Shown here in pieces: positions 55,714 through 64,000 of a stretch of 64,000 nucleotides of DNA; the stretch's first letter is position 1, and every line of letters starts with the position of its first letter. The notes beneath the pieces were generated by a model that saw nothing but the letters and a program-made list of their open reading frames with translations, did no database searches and was not told the origin of the DNA. The position numbers and the translations under genes were made by a program. The stretch comes from Parerythrobacter_A sp963838735. GTDB taxonomy: Bacteria > Pseudomonadota > Alphaproteobacteria > Sphingomonadales > Sphingomonadaceae. Where the stretch lies: NCBI GenBank assembly GCA_963838735.1, contig CAWISG010000003.1, positions 372,001-436,000 of the forward strand, in the 5' to 3' direction.

Positions 55714-57123
55714 ATGGCTGATGAATACGACGTAATCGTCCTCGGTAGCGGACCCGGCGGCTACGTTGCGGCAATACGGTGCGCGCAGCTGGGATTGAAG
55801 ACGGCCATTGTCGAGCGCGAGACGCTGGGCGGTATCTGCCTCAACTGGGGCTGCATTCCGACCAAGGCGCTGTTGCGGTCTGCGGAAATCTTCCACTTTA
55901 TGCAAAATGCTGGCGACTATGGCCTGAAGGCCACCGGTATCGAAGCCGACCTGGCCGCCGTAGTGAAGCGCAGCCGTGGCGTGGCGAAACAGCTCAATCA
56001 AGGCGTCGCGCACCTGATGAAGAAGAACAAGATCGCCGTTCATATGGGCGAGGGCAAGCTGACCGGCCAAACCTCGCTGACCGTAACTGGCGTGAAGGGC
56101 ACGGAAAAGCTGTCGGCAAAGCATATCATTGTCGCTACCGGTGCGCGGGCGCGGGACTTGCCGTTTGCGCCCGCCGACGGAGAGCGTGTCTGGACCTATC
56201 GCCACGCCATGACCCCGCCGGAGATGCCGACCAAACTGCTCGTTATCGGCAGCGGAGCCATCGGGATCGAGTTCGCCAGTTTCTACAACGATATGGGCGC
56301 CGAGGTGACAGTCGTGGAAATGCTCGACCGCATCGTGCCGGTGGAGGATGCCGAGGTGTCCGCCTTCCTCGAAAAGTCGCTGTCCAAGCAGGGCATCGCC
56401 ATTATGACCGGTGCAGGCGTCGAGGCTCTAGAAGTCAGCAAGGTGGGCGTCACTGCAACGCTTAAGGATGCCAAGGGCAAGACCTCCAAGTCCGAGTTCA
56501 GCCATGTCATCACGGCCATCGGTATCGTGCCGAATACCGAGAATATCGGTGTGGAAGACCATGCCGAGATGGACCGTGGCTTCATCCAGATCGACCCCTA
56601 TGGTCGCACGCGTACCGAGGGGCTATGGGCCATCGGCGACTGCACCCCCGGCCCGTGGCTGGCGCACAAGGCTAGTCATGAAGGCGTCGCCTGTGCCGAA
56701 GCCATCGCTCGGGAACTTGGCAATACCGACGTTCACCCGCACCCGCTGGATCGGCTGAACATCCCTGGCTGCACCTATTGCCACCCACAAGTCGCTAGCG
56801 TCGGCCTGACCGAAGTAATGGCGAAAGAAGCAGGGCATGAAGTGCGTGTCGGCAACTTCCCGTTCATCGGCAATGGCAAGGCCATCGCACTGGGCGAAGC
56901 GGAAGGGTTCATCAAGACTGTGTTCGATGCCGCCACCGGCGAGCTGCTCGGCGCGCATATGGTGGGCGCGGAAGTCACCGAACTGATCCAGGGCTACACC
57001 GTCGGCAAGCAGCTCGAAACGACCGAGGCCGAGCTGATGCAGACAGTGTTCCCGCACCCGACGCTGAGCGAGATGATGCACGAGAGCGTGCTGTCGGCCT
57101 ATGGACGTACCATCCATATGTAG
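55714..57123 (+). CDS. lpdA: dihydrolipoyl dehydrogenase (E3)
   Basis: FAD-dependent enzyme that reoxidises the dihydrolipoyl groups of 2-oxoacid dehydrogenases. Its 469 residues show FAD motif VIVLGSGPGGYVAAI, the redox disulfide GGICLNWGC (Cys42 and Cys47), NAD motif VIGSGAIGIEFASF and the catalytic His segment FPHPTLSEMMHE. ATG at 55714. The 167-base gap after pdhC contains a small palindrome CACTG-ga-CAGTG (55652-55663) that could be regulatory. Confidence 0.96.
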   Translation: MADEYDVIVLGSGPGGYVAAIRCAQLGLKTAIVERETLGGICLNWGCIPTKALLRSAEIFHFMQNAGDYGLKATGIEADLAAVVKRSRGVAKQLNQGVAHLMKKNKIAVHMGEGKLTGQTSLTVTGVKGTEKLSAKHIIVATGARARDLPFAPADGERVWTYRHAMTPPEMPTKLLVIGSGAIGIEFASFYNDMGAEVTVVEMLDRIVPVEDAEVSAFLEKSLSKQGIAIMTGAGVEALEVSKVGVTATLKDAKGKTSKSEFSHVITAIGIVPNTENIGVEDHAEMDRGFIQIDPYGRTRTEGLWAIGDCTPGPWLAHKASHEGVACAEAIARELGNTDVHPHPLDRLNIPGCTYCHPQVASVGLTEVMAKEAGHEVRVGNFPFIGNGKAIALGEAEGFIKTVFDAATGELLGAHMVGAEVTELIQGYTVGKQLETTEAELMQTVFPHPTLSEMMHESVLSAYGRTIHM

Positions 57124-57168
57124 GCACGCCAAGTTGACGCGGGGCGCGAAGAGGGGAAGGGCGCAGTC

Positions 57169-59037
57169 ATGACCGATTTTCTCGTCATTGCGTTCGTCAT
57201 CCTCGCCGCCGGTGTCATCGCCGTGCCGCTGGCCACCCGGTTCGGGTTGGGTTCGGTTCTGGGCTACCTGCTGGCGGGCATGGCCATCGGGCCGTTGCTG
57301 GGCGCGCTGCGTGTCGATGTCGAACAGTTGCAGGTTTTTGCCGAATTCGGCGTTGTGATGATGCTGTTCCTGGTCGGGCTTGAGCTCGAGCCGAAGCGGT
57401 TGTGGGGCATGCGCGGCAAGCTGCTCGGGCTTGGCGGAGGACAAGTGGTGGCGACAACGCTGGTGCTTGCGGCCTATGCGCTGCTGAACGGCGAAGTATG
57501 GCGCACGGCCGTGGGCATCGGGCTGGTGCTGGCGCTGTCATCCACTGCCATCATCGTGCAAACCCTGAACGAGAAGGGGCTGATGAAAAGCGAGGGCGGC
57601 GAAGCCAGTTTCTCTGTCCTGCTGTTTCAAGATGTTGCCGTCATCCCTATTCTGGCCATCTTGCCGTTGCTGGCCGTGCCTGAATTGATGGCGGCGGGTG
57701 CGGACGCGCATAGCGATGGCGCGCATGGTGGCGGCCACGGCGGCTGGACCATGACGAAGGGTATGCCGGGCTGGCTGGCAGCCATCGTGACGGTCGGCGC
57801 GGTCGCGGCGGTGGCACTGGCGGGCAATTATCTAACGCGCCCGCTCTTCCGCTTCATCGCCGGAGCCGGATTGCGCGAGCTGTTCACCGCGACGGCACTG
57901 GTGTTCGTTATCGGCATTGCTTTGTTAATGACGCTGGTAGGGCTGTCTCCCGCACTGGGAACTTTCATCGCGGGTGTGGTGCTGGCCAACAGTGAATACC
58001 GGCACGAGCTGGAATCGGATATCGAACCGTTCAAAGGTTTGCTCCTCGGCCTGTTCTTCATCACCGTGGGGGCGGGCATCGACTTTGCGCTGGCGTCCGA
58101 GCGGTTCGGCGAAGTGGTGTTCTGGGCATTGGTGGTGATCGTCACCAAGGTCGTGCTGCTATTAGGCATAGGCAAGCTGGCGGGCATCGGCAAACAGGCG
58201 CGCTGGCTGTTCGCGCTGTCGCTGGCGCAGGCAGGCGAGTTCGCGTTCGTCCTGATCGCCGTTGCAGTGGCGGCTTTTGTGTTCGATGCGGAAACGGCGG
58301 ATTTGTTGCTGCTGATAGTGGCGCTGACGATGCTCGTAACGCCCATTCTGTTTATCCTTTACGACCGCATCATTGCGCCACGGTTCTCTGCCGGTGATGC
58401 GCGAAAGGCGGATAGTATCGAGGAAGAGAACAGCGTCATCATTGCAGGGCGCGGAAGGGTCGGCGGCATCGTGGACCGGATGTTGCAGGCTGCGGATGTA
58501 TCCACCACCGTCATCGATTACGATTCGCGCCATCTCGATATTGTCCGCAAGTTCGGCTTTCGCACCTATTTCGGCGATGCCACCCGCCCCGATCTGCTTG
58601 CCGCGGCGGGTATAGCCAAGGCGAAGCTGCTGGTAGTGGCGCTGGATGAGCGTGAGCAGATCGACCGCCTCGTGAAATACGCCATTGCCAATTATCCGAA
58701 CCTGCACGTTACGGCGCGTGCGATAGACCGCAACCACGTATATGAACTATGGTCTTATGGCTGCCGCGATATCGTGCGCGAAACCTATGATAGCTCGTTA
58801 CGGCTGGGGCGTTCGGCTTATGAAGCGCTGGGCATCGACCGACAGCAGGCGCAAGCGATGACCGATGCATTCGAGGATATGGACCGCAGCTCCATGCGGC
58901 AGGTTGCGGACCTGTACGATAACGATATTCCCTATTGGGAAAATGAGCCGCTCATGGCGAAAGTGAAGGAATTGCAGTCGGAGTGGGATCCGGTCCTGCG
59001 CGAGCAGATGGACACGATTCTGAAGCGGGCGCGCTAA
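57169..59037 (+). CDS. Kef-type monovalent cation:proton antiporter (CPA2) with RCK domain
   Basis: A 622-residue membrane protein. About 12 helices (LGYLLAGMAIGPLLG, FGVVMMLFLVGLELEPKRL, SLLFQDVAVIP-type segment VLLFQDVAVIPILA) are followed by a cytoplasmic TrkA-N/RCK domain (SVIIAGRGRVGGIV) that binds a nucleotide. The family exports K+ or Na+ in exchange for H+, often with glutathione control. A His/Gly-rich loop (SDGAHGGGHGGW) near residue 180 is unusual. ATG at 57169. The stop codons of this gene and the next interlock on CTAA. Confidence 0.92.
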   Translation: MTDFLVIAFVILAAGVIAVPLATRFGLGSVLGYLLAGMAIGPLLGALRVDVEQLQVFAEFGVVMMLFLVGLELEPKRLWGMRGKLLGLGGGQVVATTLVLAAYALLNGEVWRTAVGIGLVLALSSTAIIVQTLNEKGLMKSEGGEASFSVLLFQDVAVIPILAILPLLAVPELMAAGADAHSDGAHGGGHGGWTMTKGMPGWLAAIVTVGAVAAVALAGNYLTRPLFRFIAGAGLRELFTATALVFVIGIALLMTLVGLSPALGTFIAGVVLANSEYRHELESDIEPFKGLLLGLFFITVGAGIDFALASERFGEVVFWALVVIVTKVVLLLGIGKLAGIGKQARWLFALSLAQAGEFAFVLIAVAVAAFVFDAETADLLLLIVALTMLVTPILFILYDRIIAPRFSAGDARKADSIEEENSVIIAGRGRVGGIVDRMLQAADVSTTVIDYDSRHLDIVRKFGFRTYFGDATRPDLLAAAGIAKAKLLVVALDEREQIDRLVKYAIANYPNLHVTARAIDRNHVYELWSYGCRDIVRETYDSSLRLGRSAYEALGIDRQQAQAMTDAFEDMDRSSMRQVADLYDNDIPYWENEPLMAKVKELQSEWDPVLREQMDTILKRAR

Positions 59038-60995
59038 TTCACTGTTGCGTTGAACGCAAATGCGAAGGTTTGCCCCGCAGGCAGATTTGCTGCTGTTCCC
59101 GTAACGGTGGTGCCCGAAATAGAACCGCCGAACGGATCGTTTTCGTCGCCTCCGCTGGCATTGTCATCTTCCGCAGTAGTTGCTGTTGTGCAGGTTGTTC
59201 CGCTGGTGATCGATCCGGGGATGTAGGCCAGGTCCGACGGTATCGCATCGTTGGCAATAATCGTCGAAGCGGCCGCAGCGCCGGAGTTAGTGATCAGGAT
59301 GCAATAGCGGATCGTCGCGCCGGGAATGCGCTTCGGGTTGTTCGCCAGATTGACCGGATCAGACAGCACGGTACTTGTTTTCGCCGCCGTCAGAGTGGTG
59401 GTCGGATTGCAGAAGGTGATGTCGCTCAACGCAATCGCCTGCTGTCCCGGATTGACGGGTGCGGTGCTGTGGTTGCCATACAGGATTACGATGCCGTCGA
59501 TCGGGTCCGAGAAGGTGGCCGTGACGTTGCCGTCCGAAGACGCTGTCGCTGATGCTGCATCGCCATAAGCGTTGTTGCCGATGACGTAATTGGAGACGCC
59601 GTTGGTCAGGACCGGCAACACCGTCGCGCCGTTATAGGTGCCGCGAACAGTCACCGTGTCAGAGAACTGACCGGCGTTGAAATCAACATCGAAAATCTTG
59701 AACTGCGCGCCGGAAATAACATTGGCGAAGGAAATGGTGGTGGTCACACGCGCTGTGCGGTCCGGCATGTCGACCAGCTGGATAAGCGCTTTCTCTCCAG
59801 TGAAGCCGCCATTCATTTCCGTTTGCAAGTTCGGTGATTGCCCGCCCAGTGCCGCGCTATTTAGCCAGGTACCAGGGTTGGTCAGGGCAAAACCGACGGT
59901 GCCGAACCCGGTGAGCTGATAGGAATTGTTCGTCGACCCCGCCGTCCATGTTCGCGGATCCCAGTCGAACAGGACCGATCCCGCCGGGCAGGACAGCACA
60001 GGCGGCGTCCCGGCGCTGCGCGTTCCGGCCACGGTGAATGTATTGGTGGCGTAATCATCTTCGCCGACCTGCCCGTTGCCCACCGTGGAGTCGCGATCGG
60101 CAAAGCTGCTCGTCGTGATTTCAGCAGTGTTGGTCACCGATGCACCTGCGGTTGCCGTGATGCTGCCGGTAATCTCGATGCTGCGGCTTTGCGAAGGTGC
60201 CATCGTGCCGACTGTCCAAACGCCGGTGGCGGGATTGAAGGAGCCGAACCCGCTGGCCGAAATGAACGTGAAGCCAGGCGGCAGGGTATCGGTAACCGTT
60301 ACGCCATTGGTCGAATTGGTCGACTGACTGTCGCTGGCTACAGTTAGTCGCCAGGTTATGGAACCGCCATTGGTCGGAGCAGCGCCAACACGGCTTTTGG
60401 TTAGAGACAGGTCGGCAAATTGCGCGGGCGGTTGGGTGAGATAAAGATCGAACCGGCGCAGGGTGCCATTGTCTTGCGATGGGAAAAGGTCGCACACTTC
60501 AAGTCGCCACGTCCCATTCGCGGCCTGACCGTTCAGCACCGAAAGCGGGTTTTGGGGACGGAAACTGTTCTGGTATGGCGGCGCTGCCGTCGCGTGGTTG
60601 CCGGTGGGGCTGTCCGATCCGACCACGGCTGCGAAGCTGTCGTCCATCAGGACGTTGAAGTTGTCTCCATTCATGTTCTGGGTGTCGCCATTGGTCAGCT
60701 GGACCCGCGTTCCCTGGGGCGACTGCAAGGTGAACTGCAAATCGCCGCGCCAAGTATGTGTTGCCAACACGCCAACGCGCACATTCGCAACATTGAACTG
60801 GTCGGTGACATTGATGTTGCGGACCACCGGTGCGGCGCAGGTCGTGTTGCCGTTTATGGTTTGGTTCGACACCTGCGAATAGGTCTGGACCTGTTGGGCC
60901 AGGGCAGTGCCGGGCACAAGCGAAGCGAAGGCGACCGCCATTGCAACGGCTAGACATCGCGCGATAGTGCGCAGATCATTTGCCGCGCTACTCAT
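59034..60995 (-). CDS. secreted protein with P-domain and DUF11 repeats
   Basis: A 653-residue exported protein. The signal peptide ends SLVPGTALAQ. Next comes a proprotein-convertase P-domain at about 35-190 (THTWRGDLQFTLQSPQGT, GTWRLEVCDLFPSQDNGTL), then a DUF11 domain at about 195-330 (SLTKSRVGAAP..), an uncharacterised beta-rich region at about 335-535, and a second DUF11-like unit to the end. No protease active site is seen, so it is probably a surface structural or adhesive protein. It shares one base with the upstream gene (TAATG), so both are cotranslated. Confidence 0.8.
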   Translation of the reverse strand: MSSAANDLRTIARCLAVAMAVAFASLVPGTALAQQVQTYSQVSNQTINGNTTCAAPVVRNINVTDQFNVANVRVGVLATHTWRGDLQFTLQSPQGTRVQLTNGDTQNMNGDNFNVLMDDSFAAVVGSDSPTGNHATAAPPYQNSFRPQNPLSVLNGQAANGTWRLEVCDLFPSQDNGTLRRFDLYLTQPPAQFADLSLTKSRVGAAPTNGGSITWRLTVASDSQSTNSTNGVTVTDTLPPGFTFISASGFGSFNPATGVWTVGTMAPSQSRSIEITGSITATAGASVTNTAEITTSSFADRDSTVGNGQVGEDDYATNTFTVAGTRSAGTPPVLSCPAGSVLFDWDPRTWTAGSTNNSYQLTGFGTVGFALTNPGTWLNSAALGGQSPNLQTEMNGGFTGEKALIQLVDMPDRTARVTTTISFANVISGAQFKIFDVDFNAGQFSDTVTVRGTYNGATVLPVLTNGVSNYVIGNNAYGDAASATASSDGNVTATFSDPIDGIVILYGNHSTAPVNPGQQAIALSDITFCNPTTTLTAAKTSTVLSDPVNLANNPKRIPGATIRYCILITNSGAAAASTIIANDAIPSDLAYIPGSITSGTTCTTATTAEDDNASGGDENDPFGGSISGTTVTGTAANLPAGQTFAFAFNATVN

Positions 60996-63900
60996 TACCG
61001 TCGCCCCAAGCCGAGGAAGGAGAAGGTGTCCGCATCGAACTTCATGCGGATCGAGGCGTAAAGGCCGTCATCGGTGTTGCGCGTTTCGGCAAAGTCGGGA
61101 TCGCGGAAACCGGCGATATTGTAGCCAACCGTCAGCAGCGTGTTCTTGGCAGGCGTAAAGCCGATTTGCGGGCCGAAGGCGTAACTCGTTGTGCCGTCGT
61201 CCAGGTTGGCGCGCACGGTGGCCGTCCCGCCGACTTCGATGCTGCTGCCGATACCGACACGCAGATCGAGCCCGCCCATCACTGTGGTCGATGCAAGATC
61301 GAAATCGCCGATGCTGTCGAGGTTGTAGCGTCCGCCTACAAACACACCGACTTCGGTGCGGCGCAACAGATCGCCTTCCTTGCCGGTCTCATCATCTTCG
61401 GACAGCGAACCGCGCGGCGACCAGTTGGTCGAAAGGCTGGCCACGACGCGCTCGGATTTGGCATCGCCCGTCACGTTGAGCGCCGTGCGGCCGGTCGCTC
61501 CCGGCTCTCCGACAGTTGCGTTGCGCACGGCATCGCTGCGGAATTCCAATTTGCCTAGGGCGGCAAAGGGGGACTCGTCGGGACGGTAAGCCACCGAAAC
61601 GGCACCATCGAAAATCTCGCTCAGCGAACCGGTGACGCCCGTGGCGCGCGTCCATGTCGCGCCCGAACCGACCACGAAGCCATCGCCAAGCTGGCGGATC
61701 AGGCCAGCGACAACGCCCATGCGTTCGGCATCCTCGCCATCGCGATATTCGCCGCGTACCGTGGCCGCCCATGCGTCCTTGCGCCAGCTTGCGCCAAGCG
61801 TCACCGCAGTGAAGTCTTCGAACAATGCACCATCAGTGCCAAACTGGCCGCCCGACGCAACGGGCTGGTCGATATTAATGACCTTGGCAGGATCGGCACC
61901 GGCCAGCGTGCGGTTGCCGTCAACCGTCGCGTCAAGCGTGAGGCTTTCCGACACGCGCAGTGTCTGGTTCAAGCCGAATGCGGCGTAGCTGCGCGGTCCA
62001 AATTCGTCGATGTCCTGCTGGCCCAGCGTCGCGGTGGCGCGTGCACCGGTCCAAGGTGATACTTCGACACCGCCGTTGAAGGTACGTGCGCTCAGCTCTT
62101 CGCCCTCTGCAATCTCGTAATTGCCGACAAGGCGCAGCCAGTCGGTCACGGCATAACGGGCGCGAAGGCGATGGCGTGCTGGCGCGTCGATCGATTCCGC
62201 CTTGTCCAGCGCGATGCTGGTGGCGGCACTCAGTTCCAGCTTTCCGTCGAACAGCGTCTGCGTAACCGATGCTTCACCGAGCAGCGAGCTTGCACCGGTC
62301 AGGTCCGCGAGGCGGTCATCGAAATAGGTGACGCCAAGGCGTGCCTGCGTGGCACCCGAACGGAAGTCCGCGCCAAGTTGAACGGCCTGACGGCGGCTGT
62401 CGTCGATGAGGCTTTCGTCATACCAGGCACTGCCAGTGACCGAGATGTTCTCGTTCACGGCATAGCGCGCATCCAGGCCAACCTTGCGACGGCCCAGCTC
62501 TGCGCCGTTCTGCTGGCCGGTGCCGTAATCGGCTTCGAGCGAGCGGACATAGGCCAGCAAATCGACCGGACCCGTGCGATGCTCAGCTTCGACGAGCCAA
62601 GCCTTGGCGGTACTGCCTTCTGCGCGGCTGACGGCCAGCTCGGCACGAATTTCGGTCGCAGCACCCAGTTTCGCACGCACGTCCACGGCGGCGATGTCGG
62701 TGCGACGCGTATCGTCCTTATCCGTAAGGAGGCTGGCACCAACGCGGACGGTATCCTTGGCAAAGGTGTAATCGGCACGCACGCCGCCATTCCACGATGC
62801 ATCGCCGAAGCCGTCCTCGACTTCGTAATCCACCACAATGAATTGCGGGTTCAGGTCGAAATCGCGGCTCAGAACCGGCTCCTTGAAGCGCAGCGTGCCG
62901 GTCAGCAGATCCACGTCGTAATCGATAAAGCGCGACAGTTCGCGGCGGTCCACGATCAGTTCCGAACGGAACCGGTCACGCACTTCGATGGCAACCTTCT
63001 CGCTGTTGGCAATAATGTTGCGGTCGCTGAGGGCGTACGGGCCGGACAGGCCGTTGCCTTGAATTTCGTCACGACGGAAGCGGCTGGCGACGTCGGCAGC
63101 GAAGGCCTGCGCGTGAAATGCACCGACGCGACCTTCGGCCTTCACGCCGGTGGCGGAGCGGTTGTAGCGCGCCAGGACCGTTTGGTCGAAACCGCTGACG
63201 AAATCGCCGTAGAGCGCATAGAAGGCGCCGGTTTCGATGCGGACATACAGGTTCTCACGGCTAGCAGCGTCGAAGCGGCGGTCGCTGCCGTCCGCGAAAA
63301 CGGTGTAGTATGCGTTGGGATCGATGGCACCCGACAGGATCTGGTCTTCGCGTTGCTTCGCGCTGTCATAGGCCACCGTCATCAGGAACCGGCCAAGGAC
63401 GCGCCCTTTGGCATACAAGGCGACGCGGGCGTTTTCGCCAAGGTCGCTGTCGAAACGGCCGGTGCGTTCCATGTTGTCGGCAACGCTCTGCGCACCGATG
63501 GAACCTTCGGCCAAACCGACCAGCGTCCAATCGAGGTCGCCCGGTACGATCCAGCTTTCCAACTGCTGCGAACGCGAGATTTCGCGACCGGCGAACGTGA
63601 AATCGAGCGTCAGCGGGCCGGAGATCATGGTCGGCGCGAGTTCGATATAGGCGATGCCGTCATCGCCCGTGATAGTCCAGTCGGCAGATGCCGTGCCCTG
63701 GCCGGCGAGTTGCTGGCGCTGGAGCTGTTCGATCAGCGCGGCGCTGGTGTACGGCTCGTTCAGGCCGAAGCTGCCCGACACACCGGAGCGGACGGGGCGG
63801 CCCTTGCGGTCGGTGAAGCGTACGGCGATGACCGGACGGTTGCGGCCATCGGCCACCAAGTTGGACTTGTCCGCAATCAGTTCCGCACGCCACGGCGTGG

Positions 63901-64000
63901 AGACGTAGGCGACGACGCGCGACAGTTCCTTTGCCACGCTGCCGTCCGCATTGCGGACAATGGCGGCTATGCGGTTGTCGCCGTCTTGCAACGGAAGGCC
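60995..64000 (-). CDS. outer-membrane beta-barrel surface protein, 5' end outside window
   Basis: At least 1001 codons of a large surface protein; the frame is still open at base 64000, so the N-terminus is missing. It begins with PLQDGDNRIAAIV, then Ig-like segments (VAVRFTDRKGRPVRSGVSG..), and the last 800 residues consist of regularly alternating, glycine- and aromatic-rich strands typical of an outer-membrane barrel, ending GLYASIRMKFDADTFSFLGLGRR-like. It probably sits in the outer membrane and displays or secretes its partner, the P-domain protein encoded downstream. The function is unknown. Confidence 0.75.
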   Translation of the reverse strand, partial: GLPLQDGDNRIAAIVRNADGSVAKELSRVVAYVSTPWRAELIADKSNLVADGRNRPVIAVRFTDRKGRPVRSGVSGSFGLNEPYTSAALIEQLQRQQLAGQGTASADWTITGDDGIAYIELAPTMISGPLTLDFTFAGREISRSQQLESWIVPGDLDWTLVGLAEGSIGAQSVADNMERTGRFDSDLGENARVALYAKGRVLGRFLMTVAYDSAKQREDQILSGAIDPNAYYTVFADGSDRRFDAASRENLYVRIETGAFYALYGDFVSGFDQTVLARYNRSATGVKAEGRVGAFHAQAFAADVASRFRRDEIQGNGLSGPYALSDRNIIANSEKVAIEVRDRFRSELIVDRRELSRFIDYDVDLLTGTLRFKEPVLSRDFDLNPQFIVVDYEVEDGFGDASWNGGVRADYTFAKDTVRVGASLLTDKDDTRRTDIAAVDVRAKLGAATEIRAELAVSRAEGSTAKAWLVEAEHRTGPVDLLAYVRSLEADYGTGQQNGAELGRRKVGLDARYAVNENISVTGSAWYDESLIDDSRRQAVQLGADFRSGATQARLGVTYFDDRLADLTGASSLLGEASVTQTLFDGKLELSAATSIALDKAESIDAPARHRLRARYAVTDWLRLVGNYEIAEGEELSARTFNGGVEVSPWTGARATATLGQQDIDEFGPRSYAAFGLNQTLRVSESLTLDATVDGNRTLAGADPAKVINIDQPVASGGQFGTDGALFEDFTAVTLGASWRKDAWAATVRGEYRDGEDAERMGVVAGLIRQLGDGFVVGSGATWTRATGVTGSLSEIFDGAVSVAYRPDESPFAALGKLEFRSDAVRNATVGEPGATGRTALNVTGDAKSERVVASLSTNWSPRGSLSEDDETGKEGDLLRRTEVGVFVGGRYNLDSIGDFDLASTTVMGGLDLRVGIGSSIEVGGTATVRANLDDGTTSYAFGPQIGFTPAKNTLLTVGYNIAGFRDPDFAETRNTDDGLYASIRMKFDADTFSFLGLGRR

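Overview
The window looks like ordinary core chromosome of a high-GC alphaproteobacterium, most likely Sphingomonadales and possibly Erythrobacteraceae. The reasons are the chaperone layout (hrcA-grpE divergent from rph-rdgB-hemW-xerC, with dnaK-dnaJ close by), a PhaR-type polyhydroxyalkanoate regulator, an archaeal-type prolyl-tRNA synthetase, NamZ and PCu(A)C-type genes, and short palindromic repeats of a kind I associate with sphingomonads. The genus is an inference. I see no rRNA, tRNA, CRISPR array, insertion sequence, phage or plasmid genes. Coding density is very high and no gap between genes exceeds about 210 bases.

Layout: 1-2615 glyQ (3' end) and glyS; 2770-5460 pyruvate phosphate dikinase; 5457-9713 a methyltransferase, comF, hisI and a MerR regulator with its probable target acyl-CoA dehydrogenase; 9751-13716 (minus) cysK, an MFS exporter, a PilZ protein and tyrS; 13926-16378 a DOMON-like protein, NamZ and a DUF421 protein; 16400-23255 DUF817, a secreted hypothetical protein, a VWA protein, a soluble chemotaxis receptor, a small membrane protein, a MoxR ATPase and a serine hydrolase; 23248-26448 parE and a penicillin-binding-protein activator lipoprotein; 26506-28687 rsmI, yraN and gshB; 28684-32091 (minus) the operon rph-rdgB-hemW-xerC; 32210-38662 the heat-shock block hrcA, grpE, dnaK and dnaJ, interrupted by a small lipoprotein and a minus-strand PCu(A)C/Vgr-related pair; 38675-46153 patatin, radA, cvpA, a Fe-S scaffold, an MHS transporter and alr; 46236-53624 phaR, proS, an M28 peptidase, a TupA-like ATP-grasp protein, RNase R and a peroxiredoxin; 53628-59037 a universal stress protein, pdhC, lpdA and a Kef-type antiporter; 59034-64000 (minus) a two-gene surface operon, an outer-membrane barrel protein (5' end outside the window) followed by a P-domain/DUF11 protein.

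Two features stand out. First, glyS carries two in-frame palindromic repeat insertions that are translated as part of a housekeeping synthetase, and a degenerate half copy lies beside hrcA. Second, five otherwise well-conserved genes (acyl-CoA dehydrogenase, serine hydrolase, hemW, patatin, radA) each contain single-base indels, mostly one extra base in a short homopolymer. This pattern suggests sequence error more than real gene decay, and should be settled before any of them is called a pseudogene.

Regulation visible in the sequence includes a MerR/LiuR-like operator overlapping the hisI stop codon, an RpoH-type promoter in front of dnaK, and clear intrinsic terminators after the acyl-CoA dehydrogenase and after dnaK. 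I did not find a convincing undescribed multi-gene system. The best candidates for unusual biology are the glyS insertions, the DOMON-like/NamZ pair, the interrupted MoxR-VWA cluster and the surface operon at the right edge.
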